Origin: Schlegelella_A sp036263655
GTDB lineage: Bacteria; Pseudomonadota; Gammaproteobacteria; Burkholderiales; Burkholderiaceae_C
Assembly: GCA_036263655.1 (NCBI GenBank)
Contig: DATAGP010000009.1
Coordinates: 174,061 to 238,060, forward strand
Length of the DNA stretch: 64,000 bases
Reading direction: 5' to 3'
Shown: piece by piece, positions 9,001-19,086 of the stretch
Layout of the letters: every line of letters begins with the position of its first letter
Numbering within the stretch: the stretch's first letter is position 1
Program-made: the position numbers and the translations under genes
The notes under the pieces: model-generated
Databases searched by the model: none
The model's input: only the letters and a program-made list of their open reading frames with translations
What the model was told of the DNA's origin: nothing

Positions 9001-9578
9001 CCGGCCGGGCCCTGACCCGCGACGAGGAGCTGGCGCTCGGCCGCTACTCCAAGTCCATCATCGTCAAGGGCGCGCACTCGCCCGAGCGCCTGCTCGACGA
9101 GGTCACCCTCTTCCTGCACCAGGTCGAGACGGAGCTGCCGCCGGCGAGCCAGCGCATGCTGAAGGCGGCGCGCGACCGCGAATCGGCCTTCGACGGCCGG
9201 CGCATCCTCATCGTCGAGGACGACGTGCGCAACGTCTTCGCCCTGTCGAGCATCCTCGAGCCGAAGGGCGTGAAGGTCGAGATCGCGCGCAACGGACGCG
9301 AGGCCCTCGAGGCCCTGGCCCACCATGCCAACGGCGCCGGCTCGCCGATCGACCTCGTCCTGATGGACGTCATGATGCCGGAGATGGACGGCCTGACGGC
9401 GATGCGAGAGATCAGGAAACGCGCCGAGTGGAAGAAGCTGCCGATCATCGCCCTGACGGCGAAGGCGATGCGCGACGACCAGGAGAAGTGCCTCGACGCC
9501 GGGGCCAACGACTACATCGCCAAGCCGCTCGACGTCGACAAGCTGCTCTCCCTGGTGCGGGTCTGGATGCCCGCCTAG
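6012..9578 (+). CDS. Membrane hybrid sensor histidine kinase: CHASE3-GAF-HisKA-HATPase-REC-REC-REC
   Basis: 1188 residues. TM1 at about 20-45 and TM2 at about 195-217 flank a periplasmic CHASE3-type helical sensor with the typical DAETGQRGYLLTGNEAYLEPY stretch near 75-95. A GAF-like domain (about 235-375) follows, then a long coiled coil (about 380-475, EELQAQQEELRVSNEELEE). HisKA has its phospho-accepting His in NMSHELRTP (near residue 485). The ATPase domain contains NLLSNAIKFT, DTGIGIP and GGTGLGLSIS. A Pro/Ala-rich linker (about 705-795) leads to three receivers with likely phospho-Asp 845, 967 and 1119. It heads an operon with cheR, cheB and a second receiver-kinase, suggesting a phosphorelay with adaptation. 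The ligand is unknown. Confidence 0.93.
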   Translation: MNPHPRAGPGRARRPLAPLPTGVFAGFLVAVAAVLVTAFLAYASLTDRSATAERTTKAYELLGRIQNVLSLVKDAETGQRGYLLTGNEAYLEPYNQARAAVPEQIAGLRGLLAGKPEQTTRIDALAAAAKEKLDEVEQTIALRRAGDLEAALAIVRTDRGRAAMNRVRSLVGEMESAGGLELAARHLEWQEAARASFLVTFGGSALLLVLIGVAAWSAWRNHRLGEEQVWLRSGQSALVERMQGDQRLDALGAKVLDFLVDFLDAQVAALYVKETPQHLRRIAAYAIDPQLREVVEAGTGLLGQAAKDNRALHVRDVPPGYLVVSSSLGSATAQEVLIVPASVDGRVQAVIELGFLRRVTALEHDFLGQVSEAVAVAIRASRDRTRLEELLEETQRQAEELQAQQEELRVSNEELEEQGRALKESQATLEAQQTELEASNSQLEAHARLLEEQKEELSRSQAALTEKAADLERASLYKSEFLANMSHELRTPLNSTLILAKLLADNKDGNLTPEQVRFAETICSAGNDLLELINDVLDLSKIEAGKADIAPERVTLVRLVDGLLKSFEPQARDKGLALRVEIAPGTPERIETDGQRLGQILRNLLSNAIKFTDRGEVSLQVSAAGPDRIAFAVHDTGIGIPEDKHELVFEAFQQGDGSTHRRYGGTGLGLSISRDLTELLGGELALQSSPGKGSVFTLTLPRVYAGAAPSSAEPRRPASMLRAAAKSAEPRPTPAPDAAPPLPAPSSGPGAIALPPGAAARPPRPARGAPRPTSCPAPAASHVPDDRGHLASAARLILVIEDDVRFAAILRDLAHELGFQCVVAHSAREGLAAATEYRPSAILLDMNLPDHSGLGVLDQLKRNPLTRHIPVHVASVADYAQQAMERGAVGYALKPVKREDLVEALKRLEAKFTQGLRRLLIVEDDPDQRGAMKQLLANARTEITTAENAVEALEHLRRTTFDCMVMDLNLPDLSGYELLEKMAEQDEVAFPPVIVYTGRALTRDEELALGRYSKSIIVKGAHSPERLLDEVTLFLHQVETELPPASQRMLKAARDRESAFDGRRILIVEDDVRNVFALSSILEPKGVKVEIARNGREALEALAHHANGAGSPIDLVLMDVMMPEMDGLTAMREIRKRAEWKKLPIIALTAKAMRDDQEKCLDAGANDYIAKPLDVDKLLSLVRVWMPA

Positions 9579-9590
9579 CCGAGTCGAGCC

Positions 9591-10430
9591 ATGGGACCCG
9601 CGGTGACCGCCGGCGACTCCGACATCGAGCTTCAGCTGCTCGTCGAGGCCATCTACCTCAAGTACCACTACGACTTCCGCGCCTACGCGCGGGCGTCGCT
9701 GAAGCGGCGCCTCGGCACGGCGATGGCGCGCTTCGGCTGCGACAGCCTGTCGCAGCTGCAGGACCGCATCCTCGACGAGCCGGGCGCCTTCGCGCGCCTG
9801 CTCGAATTCCTGACGGTGCAGGTGAGCGACATGTTCCGCGACCCGTCGTACTTCCTGTCGCTGCGCACGACCGTGCTGCCGCTCCTGCGCACCTACCCGT
9901 CCCTGAAGGTGTGGGTCGCCGGCTGCAGCTCGGGCGAGGAGGTGTACTCGCTGGCGATCCTGCTCCGCGAGGAAGAGCTCCTGCCGCGCACCCTCATCTA
10001 CGCGACCGACATCAACGCCTCGGCGCTGCAGAAGGCCGAGGCCGGCGTCTACGAGCTCGACCGGGTGGCCGGCTTCACCGAGAACCACCGGCGCGCCGGC
10101 GCCCGATCGTCGCTCTCGGACTACTACACCGCGCGCTACGGCAAGGCGGTCTTCGACAAGTCGCTGCGCAAGCACATCGTGTTCTCCGACCACAGCCTGG
10201 CCACCGACAGCGTCTTCGCCGAGGTCCAGCTGGTCTCCTGCCGCAACGTGATGATCTACTTCGACCGCGAGCTGCAGGACCGCGCCCTGGGCCTGTTCCG
10301 CGAGGCGCTGTGCCGCAAGGGCATCCTCGGCATCGGCGCCAAGGAATCGGTGCGCTTCTCGGCGCATGCCGACGCCTTCGACGAGCTGGTGCGCGAGGAC
10401 CGCATCTACCAGAAGCGGGACGCGGCGTGA
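9591..10430 (+). CDS. cheR: CheR-type protein-glutamate O-methyltransferase
   Basis: 279 residues, single CheR unit. CheR uses S-adenosylmethionine to methylate glutamates of chemoreceptors or similar helical signalling proteins. An N-terminal helical domain (about 1-90, FRAYARASLKRRL) precedes the Rossmann methyltransferase domain. That domain has the SAM loop VWVAGCSSGEEVYSLA, IYATDINASALQKA and the characteristic SCRNVMIYFD. It starts 12 bp after the hybrid kinase stop, and its own stop overlaps the GTG of the CheB gene. No methyl-accepting receptor is encoded in the window, so the substrate may be remote or may be the CHASE3 kinase itself (inference). Confidence 0.92.
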   Translation: MGPAVTAGDSDIELQLLVEAIYLKYHYDFRAYARASLKRRLGTAMARFGCDSLSQLQDRILDEPGAFARLLEFLTVQVSDMFRDPSYFLSLRTTVLPLLRTYPSLKVWVAGCSSGEEVYSLAILLREEELLPRTLIYATDINASALQKAEAGVYELDRVAGFTENHRRAGARSSLSDYYTARYGKAVFDKSLRKHIVFSDHSLATDSVFAEVQLVSCRNVMIYFDRELQDRALGLFREALCRKGILGIGAKESVRFSAHADAFDELVREDRIYQKRDAA

Positions 10431-11023
10431 ACGCTGCCGCCGGACGGCCCGGCCGGATCGATGCCATCGCGATCGGCACGTCGGCCGGCGGCGTCGACGC
10501 GCTGTCGGCCCTGCTGCCGGCCTTGCCGAAGGACTTGCGCGCCTCGGTCTTCGTCGTCGTGCACCTGCCCCGCGACCGGCCGAGCCGCCTCGCCTCGATC
10601 TTCCAGGGCAAGTGCCTCCTGCCGGTCCTGGAGGCCCAGGACAAGGAACCCGTCGCCCCCGGGACGGTCTACATCGCACCCCCTGACTATCATCTGCTCC
10701 TCGACGACGGCCCCGTGCTTGCCCTGTCCACCGATGAACCCGTCAACTACTCCCGCCCCGCCATCGACGTCCTCTTCGAGTCGGCCGCCGACCTGTACCG
10801 GGGGCGCCTGCTCGGCATGGTCCTGACGGGCGGCAACCAGGACGGCGCGGCGGGCCTCCAGGCGGTGCAAAGACGCGGCGGGACGACGGTGGTGCAGGAC
10901 CCGCAGAGCGCGCAGGTGCCCCTGATGCCCGCATCCGCGCTGCAGCGGGTGAAGGCCGACCACGTGCTCCCGCTCGCCGGCATCGCCGAGCTGCTGCGCA
11001 CGCTCGGAGGGCGAGGCGCATGA
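10427..11023 (+). CDS. CheB-type methylesterase domain protein without receiver
   Basis: 198 residues, only the CheB catalytic domain; classical CheB (about 350 residues) has an extra N-terminal receiver. The nucleophile Ser lies in IAIGTSAGGVDAL, the catalytic His in VVVHLPRDRPS, and the Asp region in GMVLTGGNQDGAAG, which replaces the common LTGMGxDG. Expected activity is demethylation or deamidation of glutamyl methyl esters, opposing CheR. The GTG at 10427 is used because it overlaps the cheR stop (GTGA) and precedes the conserved first strand. The gene ends in an ATGA overlap with the next. Without its own receiver, control may come from the neighbouring receiver proteins. Confidence 0.9.
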   Translation: MNAAAGRPGRIDAIAIGTSAGGVDALSALLPALPKDLRASVFVVVHLPRDRPSRLASIFQGKCLLPVLEAQDKEPVAPGTVYIAPPDYHLLLDDGPVLALSTDEPVNYSRPAIDVLFESAADLYRGRLLGMVLTGGNQDGAAGLQAVQRRGGTTVVQDPQSAQVPLMPASALQRVKADHVLPLAGIAELLRTLGGRGA

Positions 11024-12240
11024 GCACGGTCCGCCTGCCGCCGGCCGAACTGCCGCCGCCGGCGCCGGTGAAGTGCCTGCTCGTCGACGACCTCGACGAG
11101 AACCTGCTGGTTCTCGCCGCCCTGCTCCGCCGGCCCGGCCTGGAGCTGCTGCTCGCCCGCTCCGGCCCGGAAGCCCTCGAGCTGCTGCTGCAGCACGATG
11201 TCGCGCTGGCGTTTCTCGACGTGCACATGCCCGACATGGACGGCTTCGAGCTGGCCGAGCTGATGCGGGGCAGCGAGCGCACTCGTCATGTCCCCATCAT
11301 CTTCGTCACCGCCGGCGAGCACGACCAGCGGCGCGTCTTCAAGGGCTACGATAGCGGCGCGGTCGACTTCCTGCACAAGCCCATCGAGCCGCGGGTCCTG
11401 ACCAACAAGGCCGAGGTGTTCTTCCAGCTGCACCAGCAGAAGCAGCAGCTCGCCCAGCAGCTGCTGGAACGGACCGAGACGCTGCGCCTCAGCGAGATGC
11501 TGATGGCGATGCTGGGGCACGACCTGCGCGGGCCGCTCAGCGCGATGCTGATGTCGGCGATGGTGCTCGAGCGGCGAGCCGAGAGCGACGCCTCGCGCGA
11601 AGCGGCGGGCCGCATCCTGCAGAGCGGCAAGCGCATGAGCCGCATGATCGGCGACCTGCTCGACCTGGCGCGGGCCCGGCTCGCCGGCGGCATCGCCGTC
11701 CATCGCCAGCCAGCCGACCTCGGCGCCGTGGTCCAGCGCGTCGTGCACGAATGCCGCAGCTCGTCGCCCGAGCGAGAGGTGGAGTGGCAGCAGGAAGGCA
11801 GCGCCGACGGCGAGTGGGACGCCGACCGGCTCGCGCAGGTGGCATCGAACCTCATCGGCAACGCCCTGCGCCACGGCGAGGCGAGCGAGCCGATCCGGGT
11901 CCGGCTCGACGGCGCCGCCCCGTCCGCTGTCGTGCTGTCGGTCGGCAATGCCGGGACCATCCCGCCGGACGTCCTGCCGCACATCTTCGATCCCTTCCGC
12001 AGCGGGCGGCTGCAGGCCGGCGTCGACGCCGGCCTGGGCATCGGCCTCTACATCGTGCAGCAGATCGTGCTCGCGCATGGCGGGAAGGTCGACGTCTCGT
12101 CCGAGCCCGACCGCGGCACGGTGTTCAAGGTGACCCTGCCGCGGCAGCCGGCCGTCTCGTCCGCGATCCCGTCGCGCGCATCGGTGCCGGCGGCGGCGGC
12201 CGAGGCGCCGACGGCGACGCCGAGCTCGGCTCAGAGGTAG
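11020..12240 (+). CDS. Soluble receiver-histidine kinase (REC-HisKA-HATPase)
   Basis: 406 residues, no membrane segment. The N-terminal receiver (about 17-135) has acidic residues in LLVDDLDEN, the phospho-accepting Asp67 in FLDVHMPDMDG, and a KPIEP switch Lys. A short coiled coil (about 135-160, QLHQQKQQLAQQLLERTE) joins it to HisKA with His167 in LGHDLRGPLSA. The ATPase domain shows NLIGNALRHG and GLGIGLYIVQ. The order (receiver first) suggests it takes phosphate from the upstream hybrid kinase and is itself a kinase for an unseen regulator. It starts in a 4 bp ATGA overlap with the CheB-like gene, so translational coupling is likely. It converges on uvrA2 with a 10 bp overlap. Confidence 0.92.
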   Translation: MSTVRLPPAELPPPAPVKCLLVDDLDENLLVLAALLRRPGLELLLARSGPEALELLLQHDVALAFLDVHMPDMDGFELAELMRGSERTRHVPIIFVTAGEHDQRRVFKGYDSGAVDFLHKPIEPRVLTNKAEVFFQLHQQKQQLAQQLLERTETLRLSEMLMAMLGHDLRGPLSAMLMSAMVLERRAESDASREAAGRILQSGKRMSRMIGDLLDLARARLAGGIAVHRQPADLGAVVQRVVHECRSSSPEREVEWQQEGSADGEWDADRLAQVASNLIGNALRHGEASEPIRVRLDGAAPSAVVLSVGNAGTIPPDVLPHIFDPFRSGRLQAGVDAGLGIGLYIVQQIVLAHGGKVDVSSEPDRGTVFKVTLPRQPAVSSAIPSRASVPAAAAEAPTATPSSAQR

Positions 12241-14843
12241 CGCCGAAGGTACGGTGCCGTCCGGCTCTCGGCGACCGACGCGACCTCGCGCGGTCGCCCG
12301 GTCGCGACGATGCGCCCGCCGTCGGCGCCGGCGCTCGGGCCGATGTCGACGACCCAGTCGCTGCCGGCGACGACGCGCATGTCGTGCTCGACGACGATGA
12401 CCGTGTTGCCGGCATCGACGAGGCCGTGCAGCTGCGCCAGGAGCTTGTCGACGTCGTCGGCGTGCAGGCCGGTGGTCGGCTCGTCGAGCACGTAGAGCGT
12501 CTGCCCGCGCTGCGCCCGCTGCAGCTCGGTCGCGAGCTTGATGCGCTGCGCCTCGCCGCCCGACAGCTCGGTCGCCGGCTGGCCGAGGCGCAGGTAGCCG
12601 AGTCCGATGTCGCTCAGCACGGCCAGCGGCCGGCGCACCGCCGGCTCCTCGGCGAAGAACGCGGCCGCTTCGTCGACGGTCATGCGCAGCACGTCGGCGA
12701 TGTGGCGGCCGTTCCACTCGACGGCCAGCGTCGCCTCGTTGTAGCGCGCGCCGTGGCAGGAGGGGCACGGCGCGTAGACGCTCGGCATGAACAGCATCTC
12801 GACGCTGACGAAGCCCTCGCCTTCGCAGGTGTCGCAGCGGCCCTTGGCGACGTTGAAGGAGAAGCGGCCGGCGTCGTAGCGGCGCGCCCGCGCTGCCTTG
12901 GTGGCCGCGAACAGGCGGCGCACGTGGTCGAACAGTCCGGTGTAGGTGGCGAGGTTCGAGCGCGGCGTCCGGCCGATCGGCTTCTGGTCGACGCGGGCGA
13001 GGCGCCGCAGGCCGTCCATGCCGGCGGCGATGCGACCGCGGGTCTCCTGCGCGACGGTCGGCGCGTCGGCCTCGCCCTCGTCGTCCTCGGCATCCGCCGG
13101 CTCGTGGCCCAGGTGGCGGCAGACCAGCTCCACCAGCGCCTGGCTGACGAGGCTCGACTTGCCCGATCCCGAGACCCCGGTCACCGACGTGAACACGCCG
13201 AGCGGGAAGCGCGCGTCGAGGTCGAGCAGGTTGTTGCGCGTGACGCCGTGCAGCTCGAGCCAGCCGTGCGGTTCGCGCTCCGGCCGACGCCCTTCGGGCT
13301 TCGCGGCGAACAGATGGGCCGCCGTCCGCGATGCCGGCACCGCCTGCAGCCCGGACGGCGGGCCGCTGTAGAGGACCTGTCCGCCCTGCTCGCCGGCGGC
13401 CGGGCCGACGTCGACCAGCCAGTCGGCGCGCCGCATGATCTCGAGGTCGTGCTCGACCACGAAGACCGAGTTGCCCGATCGCTTGAGCTCGTCGAGCGCG
13501 TGCAGCAGGGCCTCGCCGTCGGCGGGATGCAGGCCCGCCGACGGCTCGTCGAGGACGTAGACGACGCCGAACAGGTTGGAGCGGATCTGCGTTGCCAGGC
13601 GCAGCCGCTGCAGCTCGCCGGGCGAGAGGGTCGGCGTGCTGCGATCGAGCGACAGGTAGCCGAGGCCGAGCGCCTGCAGGGTCGCGATGCGGGCCGCGAG
13701 GTCGGCGGCGAGGCGCTGCGCGGCGATGCGCTTCTCCTCGGAGAGGTTCGGGGTGCGCCGCACGTCGAAGGCCGCGTCGTGGGCCGAGCCGCCGGCGGCC
13801 ACGCGACGCGACGTGTCGCGCTGCGCCGCAGCCCGGCTGAGGGTGGAGCCGGCTGCGCCGTCGCCGTCCAAGCGGCCGGCCGCCGCCGGCGCGAGCAGCG
13901 CCGCCGCGTGGTCGAGCGGCATCTGCGAGAGCGTGCCGATGTCGACGCCGGCGAAGGTGACCGACAGCGCCTCGCGCTTGAGCCGCTTGCCGTCGCAGGC
14001 CGGACACGCGCTGCCGACCATGAACCGTGACACGCGCTTCTTCATCAGCGCGCTCTGGGTCGTCGCGAAGGTGTGCAGCACGTAGCGGCGCGCACCGGTG
14101 AACGTGCCCTGGTAGCTCGGCTCCGTCCTGCGGCGCAGGGCAGCGCGCGTCTCGGCCGGCGTGAAGCCGGCGTAGACGGGAACCGTCGGCTGCTCGTCGG
14201 TGAACAGGAGCCAGTCGCGGTCCTTCTTCGGCAGCTGTCGCCACGGCGTGTCGACGTCGTAGCCGAGGCTGACCAGGATGTCGCGCAGGTTCTGACCGTG
14301 CCAGGCAGGCGGCCAGGCGGCGATGGCGCGCTCGCGGATCGTTAGCGACGGATCCGGCACCAGCGACTTCTCGGTGACCGCGTAGACGCGGCCGAGGCCG
14401 TGGCACTCCGGGCAGGCGCCCTGCGCCGTGTTCGGCGAGAAGTCCTCGGCGTACAGCATCGGCTGGCGCGCCGGGTAGCTGCCGGCGCGCGAATACAGCA
14501 TCCGCACCAGGCTCGACAGCGTCGTGACGCTGCCGACGGACGAGCGCACGCTCGGGCTGCCGCGCTGCTGCTGCAGGGCGACCGCGGGGGGCAGGCCGTC
14601 GATCGAGTCGACCTGCGGCACGCCGACCTGGTCGATCAGGCGACGGACGTAGGGCGCCACCGATTCGAAGTAGCGACGCTGCGCTTCCGCGAACAGGGTC
14701 CCGAAGGCGAGCGAGGACTTGCCCGACCCGGACACGCCGGAAAAGACGACAAGCGCGTCGCGCGGGATGTCGACGTCGACGTTCTTGAGGTTGTGCTCGC
14801 GGGCTCCGCGCACGCGCACGAACCGGGAACGCTGGTGTGACAT
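12231..14843 (-). CDS. Class II UvrA (UvrA2-like) ABC ATPase
   Basis: 870 residues, shorter than canonical UvrA (about 940). Two ABC ATPase halves each have the Walker A sequence GVSGSGKSS. The signatures are LSPGELQRLRLA (half 1) and LSGGEAQRIKLA (half 2), with Walker B LDEPSAGLHP and LDEPTTGLHA. Zinc modules are CPECHGLGR/CPACDGKR and CDTCEGEGF with CPSCHGARY. Between the first Q-loop region (IDGLPPAVALQQQ) and the first zinc motif only some 60 residues remain, so the UvrB-binding insertion of canonical UvrA is missing. This is the known hallmark of class II UvrA. Such proteins are linked to damage tolerance or drug resistance rather than core excision repair. The start MSHQRSRF at 14843 is divergent from the PAS kinase. 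Confidence 0.9.
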   Translation of the reverse strand: MSHQRSRFVRVRGAREHNLKNVDVDIPRDALVVFSGVSGSGKSSLAFGTLFAEAQRRYFESVAPYVRRLIDQVGVPQVDSIDGLPPAVALQQQRGSPSVRSSVGSVTTLSSLVRMLYSRAGSYPARQPMLYAEDFSPNTAQGACPECHGLGRVYAVTEKSLVPDPSLTIRERAIAAWPPAWHGQNLRDILVSLGYDVDTPWRQLPKKDRDWLLFTDEQPTVPVYAGFTPAETRAALRRRTEPSYQGTFTGARRYVLHTFATTQSALMKKRVSRFMVGSACPACDGKRLKREALSVTFAGVDIGTLSQMPLDHAAALLAPAAAGRLDGDGAAGSTLSRAAAQRDTSRRVAAGGSAHDAAFDVRRTPNLSEEKRIAAQRLAADLAARIATLQALGLGYLSLDRSTPTLSPGELQRLRLATQIRSNLFGVVYVLDEPSAGLHPADGEALLHALDELKRSGNSVFVVEHDLEIMRRADWLVDVGPAAGEQGGQVLYSGPPSGLQAVPASRTAAHLFAAKPEGRRPEREPHGWLELHGVTRNNLLDLDARFPLGVFTSVTGVSGSGKSSLVSQALVELVCRHLGHEPADAEDDEGEADAPTVAQETRGRIAAGMDGLRRLARVDQKPIGRTPRSNLATYTGLFDHVRRLFAATKAARARRYDAGRFSFNVAKGRCDTCEGEGFVSVEMLFMPSVYAPCPSCHGARYNEATLAVEWNGRHIADVLRMTVDEAAAFFAEEPAVRRPLAVLSDIGLGYLRLGQPATELSGGEAQRIKLATELQRAQRGQTLYVLDEPTTGLHADDVDKLLAQLHGLVDAGNTVIVVEHDMRVVAGSDWVVDIGPSAGADGGRIVATGRPREVASVAESRTAPYLRRYL

Positions 14844-14925
14844 GGGCCGGGACGATGCGGCAGCCGGGCTTGCGCGTAAAGCCGCGGGACGCCGCGACAC
14901 GGCGAAGTCCTACGAGAATGGCGCC

Positions 14926-16937
<2,012 letters not shown>

Positions 16938-16941
<4 letters not shown>

Positions 16942-17714
16942 GCGTCCGCCAGCTCGGCCCACGCCGGGGCGTGGTCGCTCGCGTCGTCCATGCCGCGCAC
17001 CGCGCGGTCGACGCCGGCGTCCAGGAGCCGCTCGGCCAGGCTGCGGCTCAGCAGCAGGTGGTCGATGCGCAGGCCCGCGTCGCGCGCCCAGCGGTTGCGC
17101 TTGTAGTCCCAGAAGGTGTAGATGCGGTCGGTCGGATGTCGGGCCCGCAGGGCGTCGGTCCAGCCCTGCGCGAGCAGCTCGCGGAAGGCCGCGCGCGGCT
17201 CCGGCCGGAGCAGCGCGTTGTCGAGCCAGGAGGCCGGCGAGTAGATGTCGTCGTCGGTCGGCACGACGTTGAAGTCGCCGAGCAGCGCGACCGGATGGCC
17301 GCTCGCGTGCAGCGAGGCGGCATGCGCCTTCAGGCGCTCGAACCAGGCCAGCTTGTAGTCGAACTTCGGGCCCGGCTGCGGGTTGCCGTTGGGCAGGTAG
17401 ATCGAGGCGACGATGCAGCCGGCCACCGCAGCCTCGACGTAGCGGCTCTGCGTGTCGGCGCCATCGCCCGGCAAGGTGCGCCGGATCAGCACCGGCTCGG
17501 CGCCGCGCGCGAGCAGCGCGACGCCGTTCCAGGTGCGCTGGCCCACGCACACCGAGCCATAGCCCACGGCCGCCAGGGCCTCATGCGGGAACTCCGCGTC
17601 GGTCGCCTTCAGCTCCTGCAGCGCAACCACGTCGGGCTTGGCCGCCTCGAGCCACGCCAGCAGCAGCGGCAGGCGGCGCCGGACGTTGTTGATGTTCCAG
17701 GTGGCGATCTTCAT
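16938..17714 (-). CDS. Exodeoxyribonuclease III (second copy)
   Basis: 258 residues, full-length ExoIII-family AP endonuclease/exonuclease. The motifs follow the first copy: MKIATWNINNVR, LQELKATDAEFP, SIYLPNGNPQPGPKFDYKL, the metal site LGDFNVVPTDDDIY, RNRWARDAGLRIDHLLLS and SDHAPAW. GDFNVVP matches typical XthA better than the first copy's GDYNVVA. Many Proteobacteria carry two such genes, and which one provides the main AP endonuclease activity cannot be told here. The gene is divergent from the amidase (34 bp) and ends tail-to-tail with the PAS kinase, the two stop codons sharing CTAG. Confidence 0.93.
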
Positions 17715-17748
17715 GGGCGCGCCAGAATGCTAGTGTCACTCCGCCGCC

Positions 17749-19086
17749 ATGCCGCCCATCGACCCGCCCTCCGCCCACGAGCTCACCGCTGCCGCGGCGA
17801 CCGCCGCGATGCGGGCCGGCCGGCTTCGCGCCGCCGAGCTGGTCGATGCGTGCCTCGGCCGCATCGCCGAACGCGAGCCGAGCGTCGGTGCCTGGCAGTG
17901 CGTCGGCGCCGAGGCGGCGCGAAGCGAAGCCGGGCGTCGCGATGCCGAGCCGTGGCGCGGCGCACTGCACGGCGTGCCGATCGGCGTCAAGGACATCATC
18001 GACACCGCCGACTTCCCGACCGAGCGCGGCTCGGCGATCGACGCCGGACGGCGGCCGGCGCACGACGCCGAATGCGTCGCCCGCCTGCGCGGCGCCGGCG
18101 CGATCGTGATCGGCAAGACGGTGACCACCGAGCTGGCCTATTTCCATCCCGGCAAGACGGCCAACCCGCATCGCCTCGGCCACACGCCCGGCGGCTCGTC
18201 GAGCGGCTCGGCGGCGGCGGTCGCGGACGCGATGGTGCCCGTCGCCCTCGGCACCCAGACGGCCGGCTCGATCAACCGGCCGGCGTCGTTCTGCGGCATC
18301 GTCGGCTACAAGCCGAGCCACGGCGACTTCAGCCTCGACGGCGTCCTGCCGTTCGCGCCGTCGCTCGACACCCTCGGCGTGCTCGCGCGCAGCGTCGAGG
18401 ACGCCGCCCTCGTCCGCAGCGTGCTCCTGCCGCTCGGCGCGATGCCGCCCGCCCCCTCCGGAGCGCCGCGCCTGGCGCTCTGCCGCACGCCGTGGTGGAG
18501 CGACGCGAGCGAGGCCGTGCAGGCCGGCATCGAGAAGGTCTGCGCGCGAGTGATCGCCATGGGCATGGCCGTCGGCGAGGCGACGCTGCCGGACGGCTTC
18601 GCGGCGCTCGCCGAGTTGCAGAAGTCGGTCATGGCCTTCGAGGCGGCGACCAGCCTCCGCATCGAGTACGGCGAGCACCGGGACCGCCTCAGCGCGCCGC
18701 TGCAGGCCCTGCTCGCGGCCGGCGCGCAGATCCCCGAGGCCCGCTACCGGCAGGAGCTCGACGCCGCCCGGGCGCGCGGCGACGACCTGGCTCGCCTGCT
18801 CCAGTCCTTCGACGTGCTGATCACGCCCGCCGTCCACGGCGAAGCACCGGCCGGCCTGGAGGCGACCGGCGATCCGCTGTTCAGCCGCGCCTGGACGCTG
18901 CTCGGCGTCCCGACCCTGACGCTGCCCGCCTTCCGCGGCCCGACCGGGCTGCCGATCGGCATCCAGCTCGTCGCCGGGCGCGGCAACGACGCCGTCCTGC
19001 TGCGCGCCGGCGCCGCCATCGAGGCGGCGCTCGCCTGCGGCGGCGACGGCCAGCCGATCGAATCGTCCCTGTGGAGAGCGCCATGA
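17749..19086 (+). CDS. Amidase-signature family amidase
   Basis: 445 residues. Amidase-signature enzymes hydrolyse carboxamides with a Ser-cisSer-Lys triad. Visible are Lys81 in GVPIGVKDIIDT, the glycine/serine loop HTPGGSSSGSAAAVA with the cis-Ser near residue 151, and the nucleophile Ser174 in GTQTAGSINRP. The C-terminal GLPIGIQLVAGRGND is also typical. The substrate is unknown; GatA is unlikely without gatB or gatC nearby. The gene overlaps the SMP-30 gene by ATGA, indicating a two-gene operon for degrading an amide-containing or lactone-forming compound. In principle it could act on amides produced by the nitrile hydratase encoded 20 kb away, but that is speculative. Confidence 0.9.
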   Translation: MPPIDPPSAHELTAAAATAAMRAGRLRAAELVDACLGRIAEREPSVGAWQCVGAEAARSEAGRRDAEPWRGALHGVPIGVKDIIDTADFPTERGSAIDAGRRPAHDAECVARLRGAGAIVIGKTVTTELAYFHPGKTANPHRLGHTPGGSSSGSAAAVADAMVPVALGTQTAGSINRPASFCGIVGYKPSHGDFSLDGVLPFAPSLDTLGVLARSVEDAALVRSVLLPLGAMPPAPSGAPRLALCRTPWWSDASEAVQAGIEKVCARVIAMGMAVGEATLPDGFAALAELQKSVMAFEAATSLRIEYGEHRDRLSAPLQALLAAGAQIPEARYRQELDAARARGDDLARLLQSFDVLITPAVHGEAPAGLEATGDPLFSRAWTLLGVPTLTLPAFRGPTGLPIGIQLVAGRGNDAVLLRAGAAIEAALACGGDGQPIESSLWRAP

